The notes: generated by a model from the letters alone, not told the origin. A DNA stretch of 14,672 nt from an uncultured Microbacteriaceae bacterium (GCA_934661165.1 CAKUJB010000037.1:1-14672), one strand, 5' to 3'; positions 1-8,339 are shown, counted from the first letter of the stretch. Made by a program: numbers and translations.

Positions 1-948
<948 letters not shown>

Positions 949-966
949 GCTGAGGCACACGCCACG

Positions 967-998
967 AGAGGGGTCGGACCGCGAGGTCCGGCCCCTCT
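967..998 (+). terminator. Intrinsic-type terminator after tuf
   Basis: A 14-base-pair stem (967-980 with 985-998; 13 Watson-Crick pairs and one G-U) closes on a GCGA tetraloop of the stable GNRA class. It starts 18 bases after the tuf stop. The 3' side ends CCCCTCTTCGC rather than in a true U-run, which is common for terminators in high-GC actinobacteria. It separates tuf from the next transcript. Confidence 0.82.
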
Positions 999-1011
999 TC
1001 GCATCCCCGCA

Positions 1012-1026
1012 TAGGATCGTGGGGTG
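1012..1026 (+). promoter_or_regulatory. Probable leaderless promoter (-10 TAGGAT) of the MurE-like gene
   Basis: TAGGAT at 1012-1017 fits the actinobacterial -10 pattern TAnnnT. If the last T is at -7, transcription starts at 1024, the first base of the GTG start codon. That is the geometry of leaderless mRNAs, which are frequent in Actinomycetota. No convincing -35 lies 16-18 bases upstream, because that region is the terminator stem. The AGGA at 1013-1016 could alternatively act as a Shine-Dalgarno 7 bases before the GTG of a longer transcript. Assignment is inferred from spacing only. Confidence 0.5.
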
Positions 1027-2610
1027 GATGTGCCTGCGGTCGCGACGGCCCCGATCCCGCCGTCGATCCGGCCCGAGCGGGTGCAGCCCGTCACCCTCGG
1101 CGAGCTCGCCGAGGCGGTCGGTGCGCAGCTCGCGGGGTCGCCCGCGACGCCCGTCACCGGCGTGACCGTGAGCTCGACGACGACCCGCCCGGGCGACCTC
1201 TTCGTCGGCATCCCCGGGCTCCACCAGCACGGCGCGCGCTTCGCCGCCGACGCGGTAGCCGCGGGCGCGGTCGCGATCCTCACCGATGCCGAGGGCGCGC
1301 GGATCGCGGCCGAGTCGCTCGCCGCGGCCTCCCGTGCGGCACTGCCCGAGCTCGTCGTCGCGTCGCCCCGCCTCGCGCTCGGCGCCGTCGCGGCCCGTGT
1401 CTACGACTTCACCGCCGACCGCCCGCAGCTCTTCGGCGTGACTGGGACCAACGGCAAGACGAGCACCGTGCACCTCCTCGAGGGGATCGCCGGCGCCCTC
1501 GGCGAGGTCACGGGCCTCAGCTCGACCGCCGAGCGCCACATCGCCGGCCGCGTCGTCGTCTCGGGGCTCACGACCCCGGAGGCGAGCGACGTCCACGCGC
1601 TCATCGCGACGATGCGCGAGGCGGAGGTCACGGCGGCCGCGATCGAGGTGAGCGCGCAGGCGCTCGAGCGCCACCGCGTCGACGGCGTGTGGTTCGGCAC
1701 GGTCGGCTTCACGAACCTCTCGCACGACCATCTCGACGACTACGGGGACCTCGAGCGCTACTTCGCCGAGAAGCTCAAGCTCTTCACCCCCGAGTTCGCC
1801 GGCCGCGCCATCGTCTCGCTCGACACCGACTACGGCGCGCGCGTCGCCGCGGCCAGTGGCGTGCCGGTCGAGACGATCACGAGCGACCCGGCCCGCGACG
1901 CCGACTGGCGGGTGCGCACCCTCGAGGTGACGCGCGCCGGCACGCGGTGCGAGGTGACCGAGCCGGGGGGGCGCTCGCTGCGCGCATTCCTCCCCGTCAT
2001 CGGCGAGCATCATGCCGCGAATGCGGGCCTCGCCATCGCGATGCTCGTCGCCGCGGGCCGCGACTTCGACGCGATCGCCGCCGCGCTCGCCGACGATCGG
2101 GCGATCCCGCCCATGCCCGGGCGCACCGAGAACGTCGCGGGGCCCGGCGGTCCGGCGGTCTACGTCGACTTCGGGCACTCGCCCGACGCCTTCGCGAAGA
2201 CGCTCGAGGCGGTCCGCGCGGTCACCACGGGCCGGGTCATCATGGTCTTCGGCGCCGACGGCGACCGGGACGCGCTCAAGCGCCCGGACATGGCCCGGGA
2301 GGCCGTGACACGCGCCGACGTCCTCATCGTGACCGACCACCACCCGCGATTCGAGGACGCGGCATCGATCCGTCGGACGCTTGTCGCCGCCGCGCGCGCC
2401 GCGCGACCCGACGGCGAGATCCACGAGGTGTCCCCTCCGCCCGCGGCGATCCGTGTCGCGGTCGGGCTCGCGGGTCCTGAGGACTCGATCCTCTGGGCGG
2501 GTCCGGGGCACCAGGACTACCGGGAGATCCGGGGCGTCAAGACGGCGTACTCGGCCCGCGAGGAGGCCAGGCAGGCGCTCGAGGAGCACGGATGGTCGGC
2601 GCGACGCTGA
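1024..2610 (+). CDS. Divergent MurE-like Mur ligase (UDP-MurNAc-peptide synthetase family)
   Basis: A 528-residue cytoplasmic Mur ligase with all three domains, most like MurE, which adds the third stem amino acid to UDP-MurNAc-L-Ala-D-Glu. The N-terminal UDP-binding domain holds TTTRPGDLFVGIPG (52-65). The ATP P-loop is GVTGTNGKTST (138-148). TTPEASD lies at 183-189, TNLSHDHLD at 230-238, and the candidate carbamylated lysine is K250. The C-terminal domain has PGRTENV (365-371), VDFGHSPDA (381-389), FGADGDRDALKRP (409-421) and AGPGHQDYREI (492-502). Many signatures differ from classical MurE: EVSAQ for EVSSH, SHD for SRD, FGH for YAH, ADG for CGG, GPGHQ for GKGHE, and HHPR (439-442) where DNPR normally contacts meso-diaminopimelate. 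It may be a paralogue or an enzyme using another amino acid. Start: GTG 1024, set by the -10/AGGA; GTG 1030 is possible. Normally murE sits in the dcw cluster, so a second copy is likely. Confidence 0.88.
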   Translation: MDVPAVATAPIPPSIRPERVQPVTLGELAEAVGAQLAGSPATPVTGVTVSSTTTRPGDLFVGIPGLHQHGARFAADAVAAGAVAILTDAEGARIAAESLAAASRAALPELVVASPRLALGAVAARVYDFTADRPQLFGVTGTNGKTSTVHLLEGIAGALGEVTGLSSTAERHIAGRVVVSGLTTPEASDVHALIATMREAEVTAAAIEVSAQALERHRVDGVWFGTVGFTNLSHDHLDDYGDLERYFAEKLKLFTPEFAGRAIVSLDTDYGARVAAASGVPVETITSDPARDADWRVRTLEVTRAGTRCEVTEPGGRSLRAFLPVIGEHHAANAGLAIAMLVAAGRDFDAIAAALADDRAIPPMPGRTENVAGPGGPAVYVDFGHSPDAFAKTLEAVRAVTTGRVIMVFGADGDRDALKRPDMAREAVTRADVLIVTDHHPRFEDAASIRRTLVAAARAARPDGEIHEVSPPPAAIRVAVGLAGPEDSILWAGPGHQDYREIRGVKTAYSAREEARQALEEHGWSARR

Positions 2611-2620
2611 GGACGCGGTG

Positions 2621-3334
2621 GTGGCGCCGCTGAGCGCCGGACTCCTCGCCGCGGCCGCCGAGGTCGCGGCAGTCGGCGCGGCGGCCGAACCGGGCGCGAG
2701 CCCGCTCATCCCGCTGTGGGCGGACCTCGCGGCCGTCGCCGTCAGCGCGCTCGCCGGCGGGCTCGTCGCCGCGCGGGAGCGGTACGACCTCAACGGCGTG
2801 CTCTTCGTCGCGATCGCGACGGGGCTCGGCGGCGGCATCATCCGTGACCTGCTCATCGCGCAGGGCCCGCCGCTCGCGATGGTCTCGCTGTGGTACCTGC
2901 CCACCGCGGGCGCCGCGGGACTCCTCGTCTTCTTCCTCAGCACGCCGATCCACTCGCTCACGACCCGGGCGCGGCCCGTCGTCTTCACCCTCGAGACCGT
3001 CGCGCTGGCGCTGTACACGGTGCTCGGCGCGGGGAAGGGGCTCGAGGCCGGGCTGCCGCTCGTGTCCTGCGTGCTGCTCGGCGTCATCACGGGGGTCGGC
3101 GGCGGCATCCTCCGCGACCTGCTGCTCAATCGCCGCCCGACCGTCCTGCAACCCGGCACGCTCGAGGCGGGTGCCGCGCTGATCGCCGCCATCGCCCAGG
3201 TCGTCGCGGACATCTGGCTGCCCGCATTCATCGCCGCGATCATCGGCCTCGCGGTCGCCGTGCTCGCGCGCGCGATGTCCGTCCTGCTGCGCTGGCAGAC
3301 CCCACCGGCGGCCGTCGCGAGGCGCCCAGAATGA
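2621..3334 (+). CDS. TRIC / UPF0126-family membrane protein (putative cation channel)
   Basis: A 237-residue integral membrane protein of the TRIC family (formerly UPF0126, glycine-rich duplicated domain). Family members in bacteria form trimeric monovalent cation channels; the physiological role in bacteria is poorly known. Two internal repeats each carry the signature: GLGGGIIRDLL (68-78) and GVGGGILRDLLL (158-169), about 90 residues apart. Some seven hydrophobic segments are visible, starting near residues 34-50, 58-75, 90-106, 119-135, 146-163, 181-199 and 201-218. An Ala-rich hydrophobic stretch (6-22) precedes them. Tandem GTG codons sit at 2618 and 2621; GAGGA (2609-2613), which includes part of the preceding ligase stop, lies 7 bases before the second, so I chose 2621. 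The 10-base gap suggests co-transcription with the Mur ligase. No clear terminator follows the stop. Confidence 0.85.
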   Translation: MAPLSAGLLAAAAEVAAVGAAAEPGASPLIPLWADLAAVAVSALAGGLVAARERYDLNGVLFVAIATGLGGGIIRDLLIAQGPPLAMVSLWYLPTAGAAGLLVFFLSTPIHSLTTRARPVVFTLETVALALYTVLGAGKGLEAGLPLVSCVLLGVITGVGGGILRDLLLNRRPTVLQPGTLEAGAALIAAIAQVVADIWLPAFIAAIIGLAVAVLARAMSVLLRWQTPPAAVARRPE

Positions 3335-3393
3335 GCTGCGAATGGCGTGCGATCATGGTCGGGAGGCACCTGGTCAGGCGCGACACGCCCGAG

Positions 3394-3422
3394 TTGCATG
3401 AAATGCCTGGGCCTGGCAGAAT
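3394..3422 (+). promoter_or_regulatory. Likely promoter of the S10-spc ribosomal operon
   Basis: TTGCAT (3394-3399) and CAGAAT (3417-3422) are separated by exactly 17 bases, the optimal spacing for the housekeeping sigma factor. CAGAAT matches four of six -10 consensus bases and TTGCAT keeps the invariant TTG. Transcription would begin near 3429, giving an rpsJ 5' leader of about 265 bases. It is the best-spaced candidate in the gap after the TRIC gene. Confidence 0.5.
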
Positions 3423-3428
3423 CTTCTA

Positions 3429-3694
3429 GTTCAATACTCCGCTCGGCCCGGCCGGGCGGATCACTCTCAGGCAGTGCATAACTCGTGAGTGGGGCGCCGA
3501 TTCCGGCACAGTCCCAGACCGCAGCTAGGCCGCAGAGAGACAGAACAGGTGCCTGTGCCCACGGATCCATCCGTGCCGGCGCGACATCAGCACCTTGACA
3601 TCAGCACAGTGCGCAGTTCGAAGTGCGCCGGAGCGCGGTCACCACCGCGGCCCGGCTGCTGCACCGAGTACCCAAGAGAAGGAAGGCGAGAGCC
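3429..3694 (+). promoter_or_regulatory. Long structured 5' leader of the ribosomal operon
   Basis: No gene is visible between 3335 and 3694. Downstream of the likely promoter there are several stems. (a) 3439-3446 pairs with 3452-3459 (8 pairs, one G-U). (b) A composite hairpin spans 3547-3595: 3547-3552/3590-3595, 3555-3559/3578-3582, a CC bulge, then 3560-3565/3570-3575 with a TCCA loop. (c) 3611-3615/3624-3628. (d) 3634-3639/3644-3649, extended by CCGG 3628-3631 with 3652-3655. The Shine-Dalgarno AAGGAAGG (3679-3686) follows them. Leaders of S10 operons in E. coli are bound by L4 for autoregulation; whether this one is comparable is inference. I cannot assign it to a known leader family. 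Confidence 0.5.
3583..3607 (+). repeat. 11-base tandem direct repeat in the rpsJ leader
   Basis: GACATCAGCAC occurs at 3583-3593 and again, identical, at 3597-3607, separated by CTT (period 14). The second copy supplies the end of a perfect TTGACA (3595-3600), but no good -10 follows at 16-18 bases. The first copy forms part of the descending arm of the composite leader hairpin. Confidence 0.85.
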
Positions 3695-4003
3695 ATGGCG
3701 GGACAGAAGATCCGCATCCGGCTGAAGTCGTACGACCACGAGGTCATCGACTCGTCCGCTCGCAAGATCGTCGACACGGTCACCCGTGCCGGCGCCAGCG
3801 TCGTCGGCCCCGTGCCGCTCCCGACCGAGAAGAACGTGGTCGCCGTGATCCGTTCGCCCCACAAGTACAAGGACAGCCGCGAGCACTTCGAGAAGCGCAC
3901 GCACAAGCGGCTGATCGACATCATCGACCCGACGCCGAAGGCGGTCGACTCGCTCATGCGCCTCGACCTGCCCGCCGACGTCAACATCGAGATCAAGCTC
4001 TGA
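3695..4003 (+). CDS. rpsJ: 30S ribosomal protein S10 (uS10)
   Basis: A 102-residue protein of normal length, first gene of the operon. S10 binds the 3' major domain of 16S rRNA in the head of the small subunit and, as NusE, also takes part in transcription antitermination. It opens MAGQKIRIRLKSYDHEVID and contains the conserved loop segment VGPVPLPTEKN and the family stretch HKYKDSREHFEKRTHKRLIDI. ATG 3695 is chosen over an in-frame upstream start at 3623 because AAGGAAGG lies 8 bases before it and homology begins exactly there. Expression is probably set by the 265-base leader upstream. Confidence 0.98.
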   Translation: MAGQKIRIRLKSYDHEVIDSSARKIVDTVTRAGASVVGPVPLPTEKNVVAVIRSPHKYKDSREHFEKRTHKRLIDIIDPTPKAVDSLMRLDLPADVNIEIKL

Positions 4004-4031
4004 ACCGCTGCCTCTTTAAGGGACTGAAACC

Positions 4032-4682
4032 ATGACTGCCACCAAGACTTCGAAGGGCCTGCTGGGCATCAAGCTCGGCATGACCCAGGTCTGGGACGCG
4101 AACGGCAAGCTCGTGCCGGTGACCGCCATCAAGGTCGACCCGAACGTCGTCACCCAGATCCGCACGACGGAGGTCGACGGCTACGAGGCCGTGCAGATCG
4201 CCGCCGGCGCCATCGACCCGCGCAAGGTCACGAAGCCCCTCGCCGGGCACTTCGAGAAGGCCGGCGTGACCCCGCGTCGCCACGTCGTCGAGGTCCGCAC
4301 CGCGGACGCCGGCGCGTACACCCTCGGCCAGGAGCTCGACGTCACCGCGTTCGAGGCCGGCCAGCTCGTCGACGTCGTCGGCACGAGCAAGGGCAAGGGC
4401 TTCGCGGGCGTCATGAAGCGCCACAACTTCCAGGGCGTCTCCTCGAGCCACGGTGCGCACCGCAACCACCGCAAGCCGGGCTCGATCGGCGCCTCGGCGA
4501 CGCCGGGCCGCGTCTTCAAGGGACAGCGGATGGCCGGCCGGATGGGCGGCGACCGCGTCTCCGTCATCGGCCTCAAGATCCAGTCCGTGGACGCCGAGCG
4601 CGGCATCCTCCTCGTCAAGGGCGCGATCCCTGGCGCGAAGGGCCGTCTCGTCTACGTCCGCACCACCGTGAAGGGCGCCTGA
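4032..4682 (+). CDS. rplC: 50S ribosomal protein L3 (uL3)
   Basis: A 216-residue early-assembly protein of the large subunit whose extended loop reaches the peptidyl-transferase centre. The start segment KGLLGIKLGMTQVWD, the central GKGFAGVMKRHNF and the loop HRNHRKPGSIGASATPGRVFKGQRMAGRMG are all intact. The loop has GASATPG where E. coli has GQNQTPG, so the glutamine methylated by PrmB in E. coli is absent; replacement there is common in this phylum. A 28-base spacer from rpsJ contains AAGGGA (4018-4023), 8 bases before ATG. Confidence 0.98.
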   Translation: MTATKTSKGLLGIKLGMTQVWDANGKLVPVTAIKVDPNVVTQIRTTEVDGYEAVQIAAGAIDPRKVTKPLAGHFEKAGVTPRRHVVEVRTADAGAYTLGQELDVTAFEAGQLVDVVGTSKGKGFAGVMKRHNFQGVSSSHGAHRNHRKPGSIGASATPGRVFKGQRMAGRMGGDRVSVIGLKIQSVDAERGILLVKGAIPGAKGRLVYVRTTVKGA

Positions 4683-4684
4683 CG

Positions 4685-5335
4685 ATGACCGCTATCGACG
4701 TCTTCGACATCAAGGGCAAGAAGTCCGGCTCGATCGATCTCCCCGCTGAGGTCTTCGACGTCGAGACGAACATCCCGCTCATCCACCAGGTCGTCACCGC
4801 GCAGCTCGCGGCGGCCCGCCAGGGCACGCACAAGACGAAGACCCGCGGCGAGGTCTCCGGCTCGGGCGCAAAGCCGTTCAAGCAGAAGGGCACCGGCCGC
4901 GCGCGCCAGGGCTCGATCCGCATGCCGCAGCACCGCGGCGGCGGCACGATCCACGGCCCGCAGCCGCGCGACTACTCGCAGCGCACCCCCAAGAAGATGA
5001 TCGCCGCGGCGCTCAAGGGCACGCTGTCCGACCGCGCCCGCGCGGGCCGGATCCACGCATTCGACGCGCTGAGCGTCGACGGCGTGCCGTCGACCGGCCT
5101 CGCCGCCCAGGCGCTCGCCGGCCGCACCGCCGGTCGCAACGTGCTCGTCGTCGTCGTGCACCCCCAGGGGCCGTGCGCGAAGTCGGTGCGCAACCTCCCC
5201 GGCGCGAACGCCATCGCCTGGGGCCAGCTCAACGCCTATGACGTGCTCGTCTCCGACGACATCGTCTTCACCAAGGCCGCGCTCGAGGCGTTCATCGCCG
5301 CGCAGGCCGCGAAGCACGAGGAGGTGACCGCGTGA
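4685..5335 (+). CDS. rplD: 50S ribosomal protein L4 (uL4)
   Basis: A 216-residue large-subunit protein lining the exit tunnel; in E. coli it also represses its own operon. The long tunnel loop is present (GSGAKPFKQKGTGRARQGS, then RGGGTIHGPQPRDYSQRTPKKM), followed by the globular C-terminal part with QLNAYDVLVSDDIVFTKAAL. The wording MPQHRGGGTIHGP in the loop differs slightly from the usual APQ(W/F)xGGGVVHGP. It starts 2 bases after the rplC stop, with AAGGG at 4671-4675 inside the rplC end. It is the natural candidate to bind the leader if autoregulation exists here (inference). Confidence 0.98.
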   Translation: MTAIDVFDIKGKKSGSIDLPAEVFDVETNIPLIHQVVTAQLAAARQGTHKTKTRGEVSGSGAKPFKQKGTGRARQGSIRMPQHRGGGTIHGPQPRDYSQRTPKKMIAAALKGTLSDRARAGRIHAFDALSVDGVPSTGLAAQALAGRTAGRNVLVVVVHPQGPCAKSVRNLPGANAIAWGQLNAYDVLVSDDIVFTKAALEAFIAAQAAKHEEVTA

Positions 5336-5631
5336 CCCTCACGTACAAGGACCCGCGCGACATCATCATCGCCCCGGTCGTCTCCGAGAAGAGCTACGCG
5401 CTCATCGATGAGGGCAAGTACACCTTCGTCGTGGCGCCCGACGCGAACAAGACGGAGATCAAGCTCGCGATCGAGAAGATCTTCGACGTGAAGGTCGCTT
5501 CGGTCAACACGCTCAACCGCGTCGGCAAGACCCGCCGGACCCGGTTCGGCCTCGGCAAGCGCAAGGACACCAAGCGCGCCGTGGTCACCCTCAAGTCCGG
5601 TTCGATCGACATCTTCACGGCTGTCGGCTGA
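5332..5631 (+). CDS. rplW: 50S ribosomal protein L23 (uL23)
   Basis: A 99-residue protein of normal length located at the tunnel exit, where it docks trigger factor, SRP and the translocon. It shows DIIIAPVVSEKSYALID, the NKTEIKLAIEKIFDVKVASVNT helix-strand and the basic loop RVGKTRRTRFGLGKRKDTKRAVVTL. It starts with GTG inside the rplD stop (GTGA, 4-base overlap). A strong GAGGAGG (5318-5324) lies 7 bases upstream, so start choice is clear and coupling to rplD is likely. Confidence 0.98.
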   Translation: MTLTYKDPRDIIIAPVVSEKSYALIDEGKYTFVVAPDANKTEIKLAIEKIFDVKVASVNTLNRVGKTRRTRFGLGKRKDTKRAVVTLKSGSIDIFTAVG

Positions 5632-5648
5632 GGACGGGAAGAAGGAAC

Positions 5649-6488
<840 letters not shown>

Positions 6489-6500
6489 GAGTAGCCCAGA

Positions 6501-6782
6501 ATGCCTCGCAGCCTCAAGAAGGGACCCTTCGTCGACGAGCACCTCCTGCAGAAGGTGGTCAAGGCGAACGAGTCCGGCTCGAAGAACGTCATCAAGACCT
6601 GGTCGCGCCGCTCCATGATCATCCCGGCCATGCTCGGCCACACGATCGCGGTGCACGACGGTCGCAAGCACATCCCGGTCTTCGTCACCGAGACGATGGT
6701 CGGCCACAAGCTCGGCGAGTTCTCGCCGACCCGCACCTTCCGCGGTCACGAGAAGGACGACAGGAAGGGACGGCGCCGCTGA
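6501..6782 (+). CDS. rpsS: 30S ribosomal protein S19 (uS19)
   Basis: A 93-residue protein of the 30S head that contacts the A-site finger and pairs with S13. The signature MPRSLKKGPFVDEHLLQKV, the central KTWSRRSMIIPAMLGHTIAVHDGRKHIPVFVTE and GHKLGEFSPTRTFRGH are complete. TAGGAG (6486-6491), which includes the rplB stop codon, serves as ribosome binding site 9 bases before ATG. Confidence 0.98.
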   Translation: MPRSLKKGPFVDEHLLQKVVKANESGSKNVIKTWSRRSMIIPAMLGHTIAVHDGRKHIPVFVTETMVGHKLGEFSPTRTFRGHEKDDRKGRRR

Positions 6783-7162
6783 TGGTCGAGTCGATTGCCA
6801 AGCTCCGCCACATCCGGATCACGCCGATGAAGGCACGTCGCGTCGTCGACCTCATCCGCGGCCGCCAGGCCGTCGAGGCGCTCGCGATCCTCAAGTTCTC
6901 GCCGCAGGCCGCGAGCGAGCCGATCTACAAGCTCGTCGAGTCGGCGATCGCGAATGCCCGGGTCAAGGCGGACAACGCGAACGAGTACCTCGATGAGCAG
7001 GACCTCGTGATCGCGCGCGCCTATGTCGACGAGGGCACCACCCTCAAGCGGTTCCAGCCGCGCGCGCAGGGTCGCGCCTTCCGGATCCGGAAGCGCACCA
7101 GCCACATCACCGTCGAGCTCGCGACCCCCGAGCGCGTCGAGACCAAGAAGGCAGGCAAGTAA
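6782..7162 (+). CDS. rplV: 50S ribosomal protein L22 (uL22)
   Basis: A 126-residue protein whose beta-hairpin reaches into the exit tunnel at the constriction where macrolide resistance changes occur. It shows RHIRITPMKARRVVDLIRGR, ANARVKADN and the C-terminal hairpin TTLKRFQPRAQGRAFRIRKRTSHITVEL. The ATG at 6782 shares its A with the rpsS stop (TGATG). The frame is open much further upstream, but homology and GGAAGGGA (6763-6770) fix the start here. A short Lys-containing tail (ERVETKKAGK) follows the core. Confidence 0.97.
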   Translation: MVESIAKLRHIRITPMKARRVVDLIRGRQAVEALAILKFSPQAASEPIYKLVESAIANARVKADNANEYLDEQDLVIARAYVDEGTTLKRFQPRAQGRAFRIRKRTSHITVELATPERVETKKAGK

Positions 7163-7917
7163 TGGGACAGAAGGTCTCCCCGTACGGGTTCCGCCTCGGC
7201 ACGACGACGGACCACATCTCGCGGTGGTTCTCCGACTCGACGAAGCCGGGCCAGCGTTACAAGGACTACGTCGCCGAGGACATCAAGATCCGCAAGATGC
7301 TGCAGTCGAAGCTCGACCGCGCCGGCATCGCGCGCATCGAGATCGAGCGCACGAAGGACCGCGTCCGCGTCGACATCCACACCGCCCGCCCGGGCATCGT
7401 GATCGGTCGCCGCGGCGCGGAGGCGGAGAGCATCCGCGCCTCGCTCGAGTCGCTCACCGGCAAGCAGATCCAGCTCAACATCCTCGAGGTGAAGAACCCC
7501 GAGGCTGAGGCGCAGCTCGTCGCCCAGGGCGTCGCGGAGCAGCTCTCGGCGCGTGTGGCGTTCCGCCGCGCGATGCGCAAGGGCCTGCAGGGCGCGCAGC
7601 GCGCCGGCGCGAAGGGCGTGCGCATCCAGGTCTCCGGCCGTCTCGGCGGCGCGGAGATGTCCCGCTCCGAGTTCTACCGCGAGGGTCGCGTCCCGCTGCA
7701 CACGCTGCGCGCGAACATCGACTACGGCTTCTACGAGGCGAAGACGACGTTCGGCCGCATCGGCGTCAAGGTGTGGATCTACAACGGCGACATCACGAAC
7801 AAGGAGCTCGCCCGCGAACAGGCCGCTCAGAAGTCCTCGCGCCCCGAGCGGGGTGACCGCGGCCCGCGCCGCGGCCCGCGTTCCGAGGCGCCCGTCGCCG
7901 CAGGAGTTGAGGCGTAA
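7162..7917 (+). CDS. rpsC: 30S ribosomal protein S3 (uS3)
   Basis: A 251-residue protein at the mRNA entry site of the 30S head, with helicase-assisting function together with S4 and S5. The N-terminal part is followed by a type II KH domain with its GxxG loop at IGRRG (81-85). The C-terminal domain has GRLGGAEMSRSEFYREGRVPLHTLRA and the usual EAKTTFGRIGVKVWIY. A tail after about residue 218 is rich in Arg, Gly and Pro (RPERGDRGPRRGPR), likely disordered. The N-terminus reads MGQKVSPYGFRLG; most bacterial S3 proteins have Asn where this has Ser6. It overlaps the rplV stop by one base (TAATG). Confidence 0.98.
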   Translation: MGQKVSPYGFRLGTTTDHISRWFSDSTKPGQRYKDYVAEDIKIRKMLQSKLDRAGIARIEIERTKDRVRVDIHTARPGIVIGRRGAEAESIRASLESLTGKQIQLNILEVKNPEAEAQLVAQGVAEQLSARVAFRRAMRKGLQGAQRAGAKGVRIQVSGRLGGAEMSRSEFYREGRVPLHTLRANIDYGFYEAKTTFGRIGVKVWIYNGDITNKELAREQAAQKSSRPERGDRGPRRGPRSEAPVAAGVEA

Positions 7918-7919
7918 CC

Positions 7920-8339
7920 ATGCTCATCCCACGCAAGGTCAAGTACCGCAAGCAGCACCACCCGGGCCGTGACGGCCAGGCCACCGGCGGCACGAAGGTC
8001 AGCTTCGGCGAGTTCGGCATCCAGGCCCTCACCCCGGCGTACGTCACCAACCGGCAGATCGAGTCCGCGCGTATCGCGATGACCCGGCACATCAAGCGCG
8101 GCGGCAAGGTCTGGATCAACGTCTACCCGGACCGCCCGCTCACGAAGAAGCCCGCCGAGACCCGCATGGGCTCCGGCAAGGGCTCGCCCGAGTGGTGGAT
8201 CGCGAACGTCAAGCCCGGTCGCGTTCTCTTCGAGGTCGCGGGCGTCGACGAGCAGCTCGCTCGCGAGGCCCTCACCCGTGCCATCCACAAGCTGCCGCTC
8301 AAGGCCCGCATCATTAAGCGTGAGGAGGCTGACGCATAA
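7920..8339 (+). CDS. rplP: 50S ribosomal protein L16 (uL16)
   Basis: A 139-residue protein beside the A and P sites that helps position tRNA acceptor ends. It has the standard start MLIPRKVKYRKQHH, the segment VSFGEFGIQALTPAYVTNRQIESARIAMTR (split here only by description), and the functional loop ETRMGSGKGSPEWWIANVKPGRVLFE. That loop contains the arginine hydroxylated by RoxA in E. coli (Arg81 region). It starts 2 bases after the rpsC stop; GAGG at 7909-7912 lies 7 bases upstream. Confidence 0.98.
   Translation: MLIPRKVKYRKQHHPGRDGQATGGTKVSFGEFGIQALTPAYVTNRQIESARIAMTRHIKRGGKVWINVYPDRPLTKKPAETRMGSGKGSPEWWIANVKPGRVLFEVAGVDEQLAREALTRAIHKLPLKARIIKREEADA

Noticed and set aside
2381..2620. An upstream in-frame start for the TRIC-family gene
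   Set aside because: It would overlap the conserved C-terminus of the Mur ligase by 230 bases and add an Arg/Ser/Pro-rich stretch unlike the family. GTG 2621 has a well-placed GAGGA.
3359..3391. A terminator between the TRIC gene and the S10 promoter
   Set aside because: TCGGG (3359-3363) can pair with CCCGA (3388-3392) and a small CCT/AGG stem lies inside, but the stem is short, broken by large loops and has no T-run.
3595..3623. A second ribosomal operon promoter using the perfect TTGACA at 3595-3600
   Set aside because: At 16-18 bases downstream only TTCGAA, TCGAAG or CGAAGT is found, poor -10 matches. The TTGACA is explained by the repeat junction. I kept it only as a point to check by start mapping.
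3623..3694. Upstream in-frame start for rpsJ
   Set aside because: The added 24 residues are not part of S10, and AAGGAAGG 8 bases before ATG 3695 marks the real start.
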